From the NCBI GenBank assembly GCA_963656825.1, contig CAVKJG010000006.1, forward strand, positions 1 through 56,557: DNA of 56,557 bases, in the 5' to 3' direction. Positions 25,508 through 33,102 of this stretch are shown piece by piece; positions within the stretch are counted from its first letter, which is position 1, and each line of letters starts with the position of its first letter. The notes under the pieces are model-generated. The model searched no databases, was not told the DNA's origin, and worked only from the letters and a program-made list of their open reading frames with translations. The DNA comes from CAG-841 sp963656825 (lineage in GTDB: Bacteria; Bacillota; Clostridia; Oscillospirales; CAG-272). Both the position numbers and the translations under genes were made by a program.

Positions 25508-26395
25508 ATGAAAAACGGAAAAATCACAATATTGGCGCCGGCAAAGATAAATCTTTATTTCGGCGTGACGGGTATGCGTTCCGACGGATATCACGAGGTG
25601 GAAACGGTGCTTCAGAGCGTCAACCTTTTTGACAGGCTTACCGTTTCCGTGTCGGAGGGAAGCGGCAGAGAGGTAGCCGTTTGGTGCAGGGAGCTTTCCG
25701 ATGTTCCCGAAAGCGAAAACATAGCGTACAAGGCGGCGCAGGCTTATCTTTCGGCGGCGGAAGAGGACAGCATCAGGGTTGAAATAACAATAGAAAAGAA
25801 AATACCCGACGGCGCGGGCTTCGGCGGAGGCTCATCCGACGCGGCGGCTGTCATAATAGCGCTGAACACGCTTTCCGGCGACAGATTTTCGCTTGCGGAG
25901 CTGCTTTCGCTCGGCGCGACTGTCGGTGCGGACGTTCCGTTCTGCATAAAAAAGGGCACGGTAAAGGCGACGGGCTTCGGAGAGGCGCTTGAAAGCGTTG
26001 CTCCGATGCCGGACTGCTGTATTGTGCTTGCCGTTCCGAACGGGGAAAAGGTTTCAACGGCGCAGGCTTATGCGGCTATGGACGACGCCGGATATCCTTC
26101 GGGCATAGACGCGATGCTTGCTGCGCTTTCTGAATGCGATATGAAAAAGATTGCATCGGCAATGAAAAACGATTTTGAAAGAGTGCAGAAAAACGGCAGT
26201 GCCTCGTCGCAGCTGAAAGAAGAGCTTCTTTCGCTCGGCGCGACGGCGGCGATGCTTTCCGGCTCCGGAGCGGGAGTTTTCGGAATTTTCGATTCGGTAA
26301 AATCGGCAAAGGCGGCAAAGGAAGCGCTCGACGATGAGGCTAAGGTTTTTGTCTGCGCTCCGGCAAGGCGCGATTACGCATACGTTGAAAAATAA
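25508..26395 (+). CDS. ispE: 4-diphosphocytidyl-2-C-methyl-D-erythritol kinase
   Basis: The 295-residue GHMP kinase of the methylerythritol phosphate isoprenoid pathway has LAPAKINLYFGVTGMRSDGYHE at the start (positions split here as LAPAKINLYF and RSDGYHE), the ATP-binding PDGAGFGGGSSDAAA near residue 92, and LSGSGAGVFG near 255. It phosphorylates CDP-methylerythritol. An ATG at 25487 overlapping the previous gene is possible; 25508 is preferred because CCGGAG lies about 10 bp upstream. Length fits the family. Confidence 0.93.
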   Translation: MKNGKITILAPAKINLYFGVTGMRSDGYHEVETVLQSVNLFDRLTVSVSEGSGREVAVWCRELSDVPESENIAYKAAQAYLSAAEEDSIRVEITIEKKIPDGAGFGGGSSDAAAVIIALNTLSGDRFSLAELLSLGATVGADVPFCIKKGTVKATGFGEALESVAPMPDCCIVLAVPNGEKVSTAQAYAAMDDAGYPSGIDAMLAALSECDMKKIASAMKNDFERVQKNGSASSQLKEELLSLGATAAMLSGSGAGVFGIFDSVKSAKAAKEALDDEAKVFVCAPARRDYAYVEK

Positions 26396-26406
26396 TTATT
26401 ATAATT

Positions 26407-26616
26407 ATGGAAAAAAAGAAAACGGAAAAGAAAAAATCGGTTGCGTCGTCGTGCGAAACGTGCGAATTTTATATTTATGACGATATTACCGACGAATATA
26501 TCTGCGATATAAGTCTTGACGAGGACGAAATGGCGGACTTTATATACGGTCAGACAAGAAGCTGCCCGTATTATCGCTATTACGACGAATACAAAAGCGT
26601 TCAGAAGCAAAACTGA
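26407..26616 (+). CDS. DUF6472-type small Cys protein
   Basis: The 69-residue acidic protein has a basic Lys-rich start, then CETCEFYIYDD, a CDISLDEDEMADF block and CPYYRYYDEYKSV. The four Cys (CxxC, C, C) could bind zinc. I recall this pattern as a small clostridial family of unknown function (DUF6472), by memory rather than search. It follows ispE by 11 bp and may be read through from it. Cytoplasmic; no known role. Confidence 0.7.
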   Translation: MEKKKTEKKKSVASSCETCEFYIYDDITDEYICDISLDEDEMADFIYGQTRSCPYYRYYDEYKSVQKQN

Positions 26617-26644
26617 CCATACTTTTCTTCGAGAAGAAAAGAAG

Positions 26645-27047
26645 GCAAAAGAAGCTTCGGTTATCGGGGGCGATATACAGATTTTATAAAGCCCTCTCCG
26701 TCACGGCAAGCCGTGACACCGCCCTCTTCTCGGCGAAGCCTGCTCGGTTTGCTACGCAAGCCAAGCAAATCTCCCAAAGGGCGAGGCTTTATGGAGGCTG
26801 TGTTCCTTTCAAGGCTCTCCCCTTGGGAGAGCTCCCGACGCAGTCGGGTGAGAGGGATTTGCAAATGCGAAGCGTTTGCAGGCGTCGCCGAGACGGGAGT
26901 GGGATTTGCAAATGCGCAAGCGTTTGCAGGCGTCGCCGAGACGGGAGTGGGATTTGCAAATACGTAGCGTTTGCAGACGTCGCCGAGAAGAGAGGCGGTG
27001 GCGCACAAAGTGCGACGGAGTGGGCAAAAAGCAAAAGAAGCTTCGGT
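26645..27047. repeat. Modular intergenic repeat element bounded by 17-bp direct repeats
   Basis: GCAAAAGAAGCTTCGGT occurs exactly at 26645-26661 and 27031-27047. Between them lie short palindromes (for example CGGCAAGCCG at 26704), a segment at 26812-26856 matching 56422-56466 in 43 of 45 positions, and a right part (26992-27040) that matches 56499-56550 in inverted orientation. No credible protein is encoded. It fills most of the 648-bp gap before feoA. It looks like a dispersed non-coding element of the genome, possibly a MITE-like family. Confidence 0.8.
26854..26990 (+). repeat. Tandem 47-48 bp repeat, about 2.9 copies
   Basis: Copies begin with GGGATTTGCAAAT at 26854, 26901 and 26949 and end near GCCGAGACGGGAGT; the third is diverged and cut short. 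Each unit has self-complementary TTTGCAAA and GCGTTTGC parts. There are no unique spacers, so it is not a CRISPR array. Confidence 0.85.
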
Positions 27048-27156
27048 AAATTGCTTTATTTACGCAAAATTGCACAGAGTAATATCGGACGTGCAAAGCG
27101 GATTTTAAGCATTCCGCCGAAATGCAGGAAATTTTTTGCGAATTTGAAGAAAGCTA

Positions 27157-27185
27157 TTGACAAAACGATATCCAGTGTGTATTAT
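27157..27185 (+). promoter_or_regulatory. Consensus sigma-A promoter of feoA operon
   Basis: TTGACA (27157-27162), 17-bp spacer, TATTAT (27180-27185). The predicted start falls inside the operator palindrome at 27191-27210, a good arrangement for repression. Confidence 0.85.
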
Positions 27186-27190
27186 ATAAA

Positions 27191-27210
27191 TGGTTAGCGA
27201 GGGCTAACCA
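27191..27210. promoter_or_regulatory. Operator 1 of feo locus, TGGTTAGC-N4-GCTAACCA
   Basis: A 20-bp perfect-arm palindrome immediately after the -10 box. The same GTTAGC-N4-GCTAAC core recurs at 27227, 27823 and 30645. The shape resembles DtxR/IdeR-type metalloregulator sites, so iron repression is inferred. Confidence 0.75.
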
Positions 27211-27226
27211 TTATTGAACGTCGAAA

Positions 27227-27242
27227 GTTAGCGCATGCTAAT
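27227..27242. promoter_or_regulatory. Operator 2 of feo locus
   Basis: GTTAGC-GCAT-GCTAAT, one base off the perfect core, 36 bp after operator 1 and just before the ribosome site of the first feoA. Confidence 0.65.
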
Positions 27243-27264
27243 TTCAAAAAGTGAGGATAAAACT

Positions 27265-27477
27265 ATGATGCCACTAAGCCTTGCAGGCGCAGGTGAAGAA
27301 AATACGATAAAAAAGATAGGCGGAAGTCCCGAGGTAAGACAACATCTTGAAAATCTCGGATTTGTCGTCGGGGGCAACGTAACGGTTGTTACCACCCTTT
27401 CCGGAAACGTTATAGTCAACGTCAAGGAAGCCCGCATAGCCATAAGTCAGGAAATGGCGAGCAAAATAATGGTGTGA
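27265..27477 (+). CDS. feoA: FeoA-domain protein, copy 1
   Basis: The 70-residue SH3-like FeoA domain protein contains KKIGGSPEVRQHLENLGFVVGG and the closing NVKEARIAISQEMASKIMV (positions split in reading). FeoA proteins associate with FeoB and aid ferrous iron uptake. The start at 27265 is chosen because GTGAGG lies upstream; a start at 27235 would lie inside operator 2. It is first of two adjacent feoA genes, then feoB, which is a common clostridial order. Confidence 0.88.
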   Translation: MMPLSLAGAGEENTIKKIGGSPEVRQHLENLGFVVGGNVTVVTTLSGNVIVNVKEARIAISQEMASKIMV

Positions 27478-27545
27478 AGGCGCTTTTGCGTCAGTACATA
27501 TTTTAAGGAAGCAGATAAAGAATTTTAGTAAGGAGGATACAGGCT

Positions 27546-27767
27546 GTGAAAACTCTGAAACAGGCAAAAATCGGAGAAACCGTAAAGGTCGTAAAGCTTC
27601 ATGGTGAAGGCGCGATAAAGCGTCGCATTATGGATATGGGCATTACGAAAGGCGTTGAGGTTTATGTCCGTAAGGTAGCGCCTCTCGGAGATCCGATAGA
27701 GATTACGGTTCGTGACTATGAGCTTTCGCTCAGAAAAGCGGACGCGGAAATGATCGAGGTCGAATAA
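27546..27767 (+). CDS. feoA: FeoA-domain protein, copy 2
   Basis: The 73-residue FeoA domain protein starts at GTG with AAGGAGG upstream. It has the fuller family pattern: VKVVKLHGEGAIKRRIMDMG, then KGVEVYVRKVAPLGDPIEI (listed as separate blocks) and a C-terminal LRKADAEMIEVE. It differs clearly from copy 1, so the two are old paralogues, perhaps one acting on FeoB and one regulatory. A weak terminator follows, then a separate operator before feoB. Confidence 0.92.
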   Translation: MKTLKQAKIGETVKVVKLHGEGAIKRRIMDMGITKGVEVYVRKVAPLGDPIEITVRDYELSLRKADAEMIEVE

Positions 27768-27786
27768 AATCGCAAGGAATTCATAT

Positions 27787-27812
27787 CGGGATATTGGTAT
27801 CCCCGTTTTTTT
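27787..27812 (+). terminator. Intrinsic terminator between feoA2 and feoB
   Basis: Imperfect hairpin CGGGATA/TATCCCCG followed by seven T residues. It would lower read-through from feoA into feoB, leaving feoB partly dependent on its own start signals next to operator 3. Confidence 0.65.
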
Positions 27813-27822
27813 AAGATTTTAT

Positions 27823-27838
27823 GTTAGCGAACGCTAAC
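27823..27838. promoter_or_regulatory. Operator 3, ahead of feoB
   Basis: GTTAGC-GAAC-GCTAAC, perfect six-base arms, 24 bp before the feoB start. A weak -10 (TTTTAT 27817-27822) and -35 (TTGGTA 27794-27799) with 17-bp spacing sit directly upstream. Confidence 0.75.
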
Positions 27839-27861
27839 GACAGAAAGAGAGGATTTTAGTA

Positions 27862-30384
27862 ATGAGTTTAAGAATTGCCCTTGCGGGCAACCCGAACTGT
27901 GGTAAGACCACATTGTTCAACGCTCTGACCGGCTCAAACCAGTTCGTAGGTAACTGGCCCGGCGTTACGGTGGAGAAAAAGGAAGGCAAGCTTAAAAAGC
28001 ACGACGGCGTTATCATCACCGACCTTCCAGGCATTTATTCTCTTTCCCCCTACACATTGGAGGAAGTTGTTGCAAGAAATTATCTGATAGGCGAACGTCC
28101 CGACGCGATTCTCAATATTATAGACGGTACAAACCTTGAAAGAAACCTTTATCTCACAACACAGCTTACCGAGCTCGGCATACCTGTTGTTATTGCCATA
28201 AACATGATGGACGTTGTAAAGAAAAACGGCGATAAGATAAACACCGCGGAGCTTTCACGTCAGCTCGGATGCAAGATAATCGAAATTTCGGCGCTCAAGG
28301 GTACGGGCATTATGGAAGCTGCGGAAGCCGCAATCGACGCGGCAAAGAACGGAAAAACCGTTCCGATGCACACCTTCTCGGGCTGTGTTGAGCATGCTGT
28401 CGCCCACATCGAAGAGGCGGCTGTTCACAATCTTCCCGAAGAGCAGCAGAGATGGTACGCGATAAAGATATTTGAAAGAGACGACAAGGTTCTTTCTTCT
28501 CTCAATATCGCGCCCGAAACGATGGCTCACATAGAAAAGGATATCGCCGCCGCCGAAAAGGAAATGGACGACGATTCCGAATCTATAATCACAAACGAAA
28601 GATATATCTACATAGGCTCGATAATCAAATCGTGCTACAAGAAAAAGAACGCAGGCAAGCTTACAACCTCCGACAAGATAGACAAGGTCGTTACAAACCG
28701 CTGGCTCGGACTTCCGATTTTCGCGGCTATAATGTTCATAGTTTACTATCTCTCGATGGTTACCGTCGGCGCGTTTGCAACCGACTGGATGAACGACGGC
28801 GTGTTCGGCGACGGCTGGCATCTGCTCGGCATAGGCTCGAAGCAGTATGAAGAAGCTTCGGGCGAGTATTCGGACGCTATGAACGCGATAAACGCATTCG
28901 TGGAGGTTGATGCCGAAGCAGACGGCTTTGACGCCGCCGCTGTCCTTGAAGCTCTTAAGAATTTCAAGACAGACGACGAAAAGGGAACTGTTGTAGTTGA
29001 AGACGAGGAAACCCTCGAACAGACGGAAATGACGGTTTACTATTCAAAGATTCCCGAAAATCTCACGAATGCCGAAAAAGCCGGCACAATCGGTATGACT
29101 TACCTTGAAGCCGTTGAATATTTTGCAAACAGCAACAGCGAATTCGCAGAGCCGGATCCGGCTGACTTCGGCGTATGGGTTCCCGGTATACCCGTTCTTA
29201 TAGAAAGCGGACTTGAAGCCGCAAATTCTCCCGAATGGCTCTCCGGACTTATTCTTGACGGTATCGTTGCCGGCGTCGGCGCGGTTCTCGGATTTGTTCC
29301 TCAGATGCTCGTTCTGTTCCTGCTTCTCGCATTCCTCGAAGCGTGCGGCTATATGGCACGTATCGCTTTCGTGCTTGACCGTATATTCCGTAAATTCGGA
29401 CTTTCCGGTAAATCCTTTATCCCGATGCTTATCGGCACGGGCTGCGGTATCCCCGGAATTATGGCGTCGCGTACAATCGAAAACGAACGCGACCGTCGTA
29501 TGACGATAATGACGACAACCTTTATCCCCTGCGGAGCAAAGGTTCCGTTCATCGCAATGATCGCGGGCGCGCTCTTCGGCGGCTCGGCTCTTGTTGCAAC
29601 AAGCGCATACTTTATAGGTATGGCAGCGATAATTATATCCGGTATCATGCTCAAGAAGACAAAGATGTTTGCAGGCGATCCCGCTCCGTTCGTTATGGAG
29701 CTTCCCGCATACCATCTTCCCACTGTCGGAAACGTTCTCCGTTCAATGTGGGAGCGCGGCTGGTCGTTCATAAAGAAAGCCGGCACGGTAATTCTTCTTT
29801 CAACAATCTTTGTATGGTTCACGTCTTACTTCGGCGTTGTTGACGGAACGTTCCGTATGCTTGCCGAAGACGAGCTTGACAAATCGCTTCTTGCGGCTGT
29901 CGGCGGCGCTATCTGCTGGATATTCAAGCCTCTCGGCTGGGGAACATGGCAGGCAACCGTCGCTTCGATCACGGGTCTTGTCGCTAAGGAAAACATCGTC
30001 GGTACAATGGGTATTCTTTACGGCGCGGAAGGCTCCGTATGGGCTACACTCGCAGAGACATTCACAGGTATCACGGGATATTCATTCCTCGTATTCAACC
30101 TTCTCTGCGCTCCCTGCTTTGCGGCTATCGGCGCAATCAAGCGTGAAATGAACAGCGCAAAATGGACTTGGTTTGCAATCGGCTATCAGTGCGGATTCGC
30201 TTATGTGATTTCGCTTATGATAAATCAGTTCGGCAGCCTTATAAGCAAGATTGCAGGTAACGACGCAAGCGTAAGCGTTATAGGCGTTATAGTTTCCGTT
30301 GCGCTTCTTGCAGGCATCGTTTATATGCTTGTACGTCCTTACAAGGAAGCCACGAAGCTTACCGAAAAGGTCAAAGTAAAATAA
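27862..30384 (+). CDS. feoB: Ferrous iron transporter FeoB
   Basis: The 840-residue product has an N-terminal G domain (G1 GNPNCGKTTLFN at about residue 8, G3 DLPGIYSL, G4-like NMMD), a helical spacer and a C-terminal polytopic transport domain with the Cys-containing gates (ACGYMARIAFVLDR, GTGCGIPGIMASR). It imports Fe(II), powered or gated by nucleotide hydrolysis. It is longer than most FeoB proteins: residues about 310-436, between the first and second membrane segments, form an acidic extracytoplasmic insert rich in Asp/Glu/Ala. Preceded by operator 3; followed by the Cys-rich FeoB-associated peptide. Confident. Confidence 0.97.
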   Translation: MSLRIALAGNPNCGKTTLFNALTGSNQFVGNWPGVTVEKKEGKLKKHDGVIITDLPGIYSLSPYTLEEVVARNYLIGERPDAILNIIDGTNLERNLYLTTQLTELGIPVVIAINMMDVVKKNGDKINTAELSRQLGCKIIEISALKGTGIMEAAEAAIDAAKNGKTVPMHTFSGCVEHAVAHIEEAAVHNLPEEQQRWYAIKIFERDDKVLSSLNIAPETMAHIEKDIAAAEKEMDDDSESIITNERYIYIGSIIKSCYKKKNAGKLTTSDKIDKVVTNRWLGLPIFAAIMFIVYYLSMVTVGAFATDWMNDGVFGDGWHLLGIGSKQYEEASGEYSDAMNAINAFVEVDAEADGFDAAAVLEALKNFKTDDEKGTVVVEDEETLEQTEMTVYYSKIPENLTNAEKAGTIGMTYLEAVEYFANSNSEFAEPDPADFGVWVPGIPVLIESGLEAANSPEWLSGLILDGIVAGVGAVLGFVPQMLVLFLLLAFLEACGYMARIAFVLDRIFRKFGLSGKSFIPMLIGTGCGIPGIMASRTIENERDRRMTIMTTTFIPCGAKVPFIAMIAGALFGGSALVATSAYFIGMAAIIISGIMLKKTKMFAGDPAPFVMELPAYHLPTVGNVLRSMWERGWSFIKKAGTVILLSTIFVWFTSYFGVVDGTFRMLAEDELDKSLLAAVGGAICWIFKPLGWGTWQATVASITGLVAKENIVGTMGILYGAEGSVWATLAETFTGITGYSFLVFNLLCAPCFAAIGAIKREMNSAKWTWFAIGYQCGFAYVISLMINQFGSLISKIAGNDASVSVIGVIVSVALLAGIVYMLVRPYKEATKLTEKVKVK

Positions 30385-30412
30385 AAACAATTTGTGAAAG
30401 GAGCTGTGCTTT

Positions 30413-30598
30413 ATGTTTGCATGGATTGCGGAAAATATCTGGACGATAATTATCTGCACCGCACTTGTACTTGTTGTCGCGGCGATAATCGTCGGGCTTG
30501 TAAGGGATAAGAAAAAGGGCAAGTCGTCCTGCGGATGCAACTGCGCTCACTGCGCTATGGCAGGCTCCTGCCACGCAGGCAATACGAAAAAACACTGA
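30413..30598 (+). CDS. FeoB-associated Cys-rich membrane protein
   Basis: The 61-residue peptide has one membrane span (about residues 8-29), then a basic stretch and a Cys-rich tail SSCGCNCAHCAMAGSC. The layout and position directly after feoB match the FeoB-associated Cys-rich family, thought to bind or pass iron at the transporter. AAAGGAG precedes the ATG, 28 bp after feoB. Five Cys in the tail could ligate Fe(II) or a cluster. Confidence 0.9.
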   Translation: MFAWIAENIWTIIICTALVLVVAAIIVGLVRDKKKGKSSCGCNCAHCAMAGSCHAGNTKKH

Positions 30599-30604
30599 AA
30601 ATAC

Positions 30605-30628
30605 CGCGGGAGGCGCACAGCCTCCCGC
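30605..30628 (+). terminator. Strong hairpin after the FeoB-associated gene
   Basis: GCGGGAGGC/GCCTCCCGC with a short loop. There is no T run, so it may be a processing or stability element rather than a full terminator. Confidence 0.5.
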
Positions 30629-30644
30629 ACATTGAATCCGGACG

Positions 30645-30660
30645 GTTAGCACATGCTAAC
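30645..30660. promoter_or_regulatory. Operator 4
   Basis: GTTAGC-ACAT-GCTAAC, perfect arms, 34 bp before the start of the 46-residue gene. It marks the third separately controlled segment of the iron locus. Confidence 0.7.
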
Positions 30661-30694
30661 TTGCCGTTGCGAAAAAGAACAAGGAGGCTTTCTT

Positions 30695-30835
30695 ATGTGC
30701 AGCGGAATAATAACGGCTGTCGGAGCGTTTGCGCTTTCGGTTACCGTATGCGCGGTAAAAAGCTGTATGAAACAGATTGCCGCAAAAAGCGGCGCACGGG
30801 AAAAGGATGATAAAGATGATCAGAACTGTTCTTAA
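30695..30835 (+). CDS. Small Cys-containing protein of iron locus, unknown
   Basis: The 46-residue product follows AAGGAGG. A hydrophobic N-terminal half (MCSGIITAVGAFALSVTVCAV) can span the membrane; the tail is charged with KSCMKQ and a final Cys. No family is recognised. It sits directly behind operator 4 and overlaps the next gene by 20 bp, so it is likely co-regulated with iron uptake. It may be an additional small metal-handling or FeoB-accessory peptide; that is context only. Confidence 0.55.
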   Translation: MCSGIITAVGAFALSVTVCAVKSCMKQIAAKSGAREKDDKDDQNCS

Positions 30836-31079
30836 AATAGACGGAATGATGTGCGGTATGTGCGAATCGCACATAAATGATTGCATACGCCGCAATTTTG
30901 CGGTAAAGAAGGTTTCGTCATCGCACACAAAGGGCGAAACGGTTATTCTTTCGGAAACGGAGCCGGATATGGCAAAGCTGAAAGCGGTTATTGCCGAAAC
31001 GGGCTACGAGCTTATAAACGTTGAATCGGGATCGGCTGAAAAAAAGTCGGGACTGCTGGGTTTGTTTAAGAAAAGGTAA
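30816..31079 (+). CDS. Heavy-metal-associated (HMA) domain protein
   Basis: The 87-residue product is a single HMA/CopZ-like domain with the metal motif GMMCGMCESH near residue 9 (CxxC) and the usual beta-alpha-beta-beta-alpha-beta pattern, followed by a basic tail LGLFKKR. Such proteins carry Cu(I) or related soft metals. The start at 30816 is preferred (AAAAGG nine bases upstream); 30807 in the same frame is possible. Presence in the iron locus behind operator 4 is unusual and suggests shared metal control. Confidence 0.85.
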   Translation: MIRTVLKIDGMMCGMCESHINDCIRRNFAVKKVSSSHTKGETVILSETEPDMAKLKAVIAETGYELINVESGSAEKKSGLLGLFKKR

Positions 31080-31145
31080 GAGAAAATTCTCCGTTCTCCT
31101 GCTGATTTTCCTCCGTATTTTTGAGTCTGAGCCCTCAGAAAATAC

Positions 31146-31186
31146 AAAAAAACGCGCCCTGTCGCATATGCGGCAGGGCGCGTTTT
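31146..31186. terminator. Bidirectional intrinsic terminator
   Basis: AAAACGCGCCCTG and complement around a short loop, with A and T runs on both flanks. It ends the iron locus and the convergent acyl-CoA ligase gene. Confidence 0.9.
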
Positions 31187-31190
31187 CTGC

Positions 31191-32846
31191 TTATTGATTG
31201 CTGTTACGGATTATCTTGTTGCTTGTTGTCTTGGGGAAGGGTTCTTTGCGGATAACAACCTTTGTTATCTTTTTGTAGTTCGGAAGCTCGGCAAGCGCTT
31301 CGGATATGAGCGCCTTGACTTCGCTTTCCGTTTTTTCTTCGTTCAGGTATACTTCGGCTTCAAGCGCGTGTTCGTCGCCCTTGCTGTTTTTGAGTCCGCG
31401 GACGACAACCTCGGAGATGCAGTCTATGTTCATTATGAGATTTTCAATCTCCTCGGGATAGATGTTCTTGCCGTTTGAAAGAACTATGATATTTTTCTTT
31501 CTGCCGGTTATGCATATCTGATCGTCGTCGGTGATATAGCCGTAGTCGCCGGTGAAAAACCATCCGTCGCGGATAGCTTCGGCGGTTTTGTCGGGCATTT
31601 TGTAATAGCCGAGCATGACAACATCGCCCTTTACGGCTATTTCGCCGATGCCTTCTTCGTTCGGCTCGTCTATACGCCACTGCAGGCACGCAAGACGGTG
31701 ACCTGCGGTATTGAAATCGTTTGAGCTTTCGTCGTTTACGGAAACGAGAGGGGAGCATTCGGTAATGCCGTAGCCGCCCGTCATGGGAATTCCGATGTCA
31801 TTGAAGAATTCGCCCATTTCGGGACGTATCGGAGCGCCGCCGCAGACTATCTTGCGGAGGTTTCCGCCAAAGAGATCGTGAAGCTCCTTAAAGAGCTTGG
31901 GACGAAGGTCGATTCCGAGCTTGAGCGCGGCTTTTGATATCTTTACGCCCTTTTTGAACGATTTCAGCTTGCCCTTTTCCTTTAAGTTTTTCATTATGAG
32001 GAAATAGATAAACTCCGCTATTGCGGGAACGATATATATATTCGTGGGATGATAGAGCTGCATATCGGAAACAAGCTCACGCATGACGGAATTTATGCAA
32101 AGCGTTGAATGGAAATGAATGTTTACGAGAATGTCGCACACGGATTCGTAGGTGTGATGATAGGGAAGAACGGAAAGGGCGACGTCGTATATTCTCGACA
32201 CCTGCATTCCGTAATAAACGCCGCTGACAAGGTTGTGCTCGGAGAGCATTACGCCCTTTGCAATTCCCGTTGTGCCCGACGTATACACAAGCATTTTAAG
32301 CTCGTTTTCGTCGCTTTTCAGACTGTCGTAGGCGGTCTTGTCCAGCTTTGCGCCGTCTGAAAGAAGACGCTTGTAGGAGATTATTCCGTCTGTGTCCTCG
32401 TCTATATCAAAGCAGATGAACGCCTTTACAGCAGGCAGAGAGGCTTTGTTTTCCACAAACCAATCCATATACTGCTTGCTGAAAAATACGGCTTCGCTTT
32501 CGCTGTCTGTGAGAAGGTGAAGCTTTTCCTTTGTCGTAAGCTGACGGTCTATCGGAACGAATACTCCGGCGGACTGAAGCACGGTAAGATAGGTTACTAT
32601 CCAGTCGTAACGGTTTTCGCTGACGATAGCTATATGCGATGAGCCAAGCCCCATTGACGTAAGCGAAGCGCCGAGCGCCTCGACCGTCTGATGAAACTCG
32701 ATATATGTCACCTCGCGGACGGTGCCGTCGGGGTTTTTGAATTTGTATGCAATTTTTTCTCCGTCTTCATTTACAGCCATCGAAAGCATTTCGCGGATAG
32801 ACGAAAACGGTTTTATGGGTTCAAGTTCTTTTTTCTTCTTTGCCAT
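31191..32846 (-). CDS. AMP-binding acyl-CoA ligase (long-chain fatty acid type)
   Basis: The 551-residue adenylate-forming enzyme has AMP-binding motif YTSGTTGIAKGVMLSEHN near residue 175, GYGITECSPLVS, TGDYGYITDD, and ITGRKKNIIVLSNGKNIYP with the hinge Lys. It activates a carboxylic acid, probably a fatty acid, to its CoA thioester via an adenylate. The start is the ATG after AAGGAGA; 97 upstream residues of open frame are rejected. It is divergent from the HTH gene. Substrate not readable. Confidence 0.9.
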   Translation of the reverse strand: MAKKKKELEPIKPFSSIREMLSMAVNEDGEKIAYKFKNPDGTVREVTYIEFHQTVEALGASLTSMGLGSSHIAIVSENRYDWIVTYLTVLQSAGVFVPIDRQLTTKEKLHLLTDSESEAVFFSKQYMDWFVENKASLPAVKAFICFDIDEDTDGIISYKRLLSDGAKLDKTAYDSLKSDENELKMLVYTSGTTGIAKGVMLSEHNLVSGVYYGMQVSRIYDVALSVLPYHHTYESVCDILVNIHFHSTLCINSVMRELVSDMQLYHPTNIYIVPAIAEFIYFLIMKNLKEKGKLKSFKKGVKISKAALKLGIDLRPKLFKELHDLFGGNLRKIVCGGAPIRPEMGEFFNDIGIPMTGGYGITECSPLVSVNDESSNDFNTAGHRLACLQWRIDEPNEEGIGEIAVKGDVVMLGYYKMPDKTAEAIRDGWFFTGDYGYITDDDQICITGRKKNIIVLSNGKNIYPEEIENLIMNIDCISEVVVRGLKNSKGDEHALEAEVYLNEEKTESEVKALISEALAELPNYKKITKVVIRKEPFPKTTSNKIIRNSNQ

Positions 32847-32915
32847 AGCGGGTAAATCTCCTTTTTGGAATGGAATAAATTTAATAAAAGCCGACGTTTT
32901 GTCCGAAAACCTGTA

Positions 32916-32944
32916 TTGTATTTTGAAAAACAATGTGTTATAAT
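32916..32944 (+). promoter_or_regulatory. Sigma-A promoter of the HTH regulator gene
   Basis: TTGTAT (32916-32921), 17-bp spacer, TATAAT (32939-32944). It gives a leader of about 150 nt with several hairpins before the TTG start at 33103. Confidence 0.75.
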
Positions 32945-33051
32945 AATGAAAACAACGGTACAAACGTAACCACATCATAATTATATTGTCGCGGCGGCAC
33001 AATATCAAGAAACCGTTCGGCATCTTTTGTAAACCGATAAAATCTTCCGGA

Positions 33052-33092
33052 GTAGAGCGACAAAAAGCGACTCTACGGGGAGTAGAGAGGAG
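33052..33092 (+). promoter_or_regulatory. Alternative hairpins at the ribosome site of the HTH gene
   Basis: CTCTAC (33071-33076) can pair with GTAGAG at 33052-33057 or with GTAGAG at 33082-33087, but not both. The second pairing abuts the GAGGAG ribosome site (33087-33092) and could reduce translation. Inference from sequence complementarity. Confidence 0.45.
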
Positions 33093-33102
33093 AAATCCGG
33101 CA

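Noticed and set aside
26854..26990. CRISPR array
   Set aside because: Units are 47-48 bp, directly abutting, only about three copies, with no spacers and no cas genes.
26661..27197. Several short open frames across the intergenic repeat
   Set aside because: They follow the repeat units in several frames on both strands, have no ribosome sites and give repetitive peptides.
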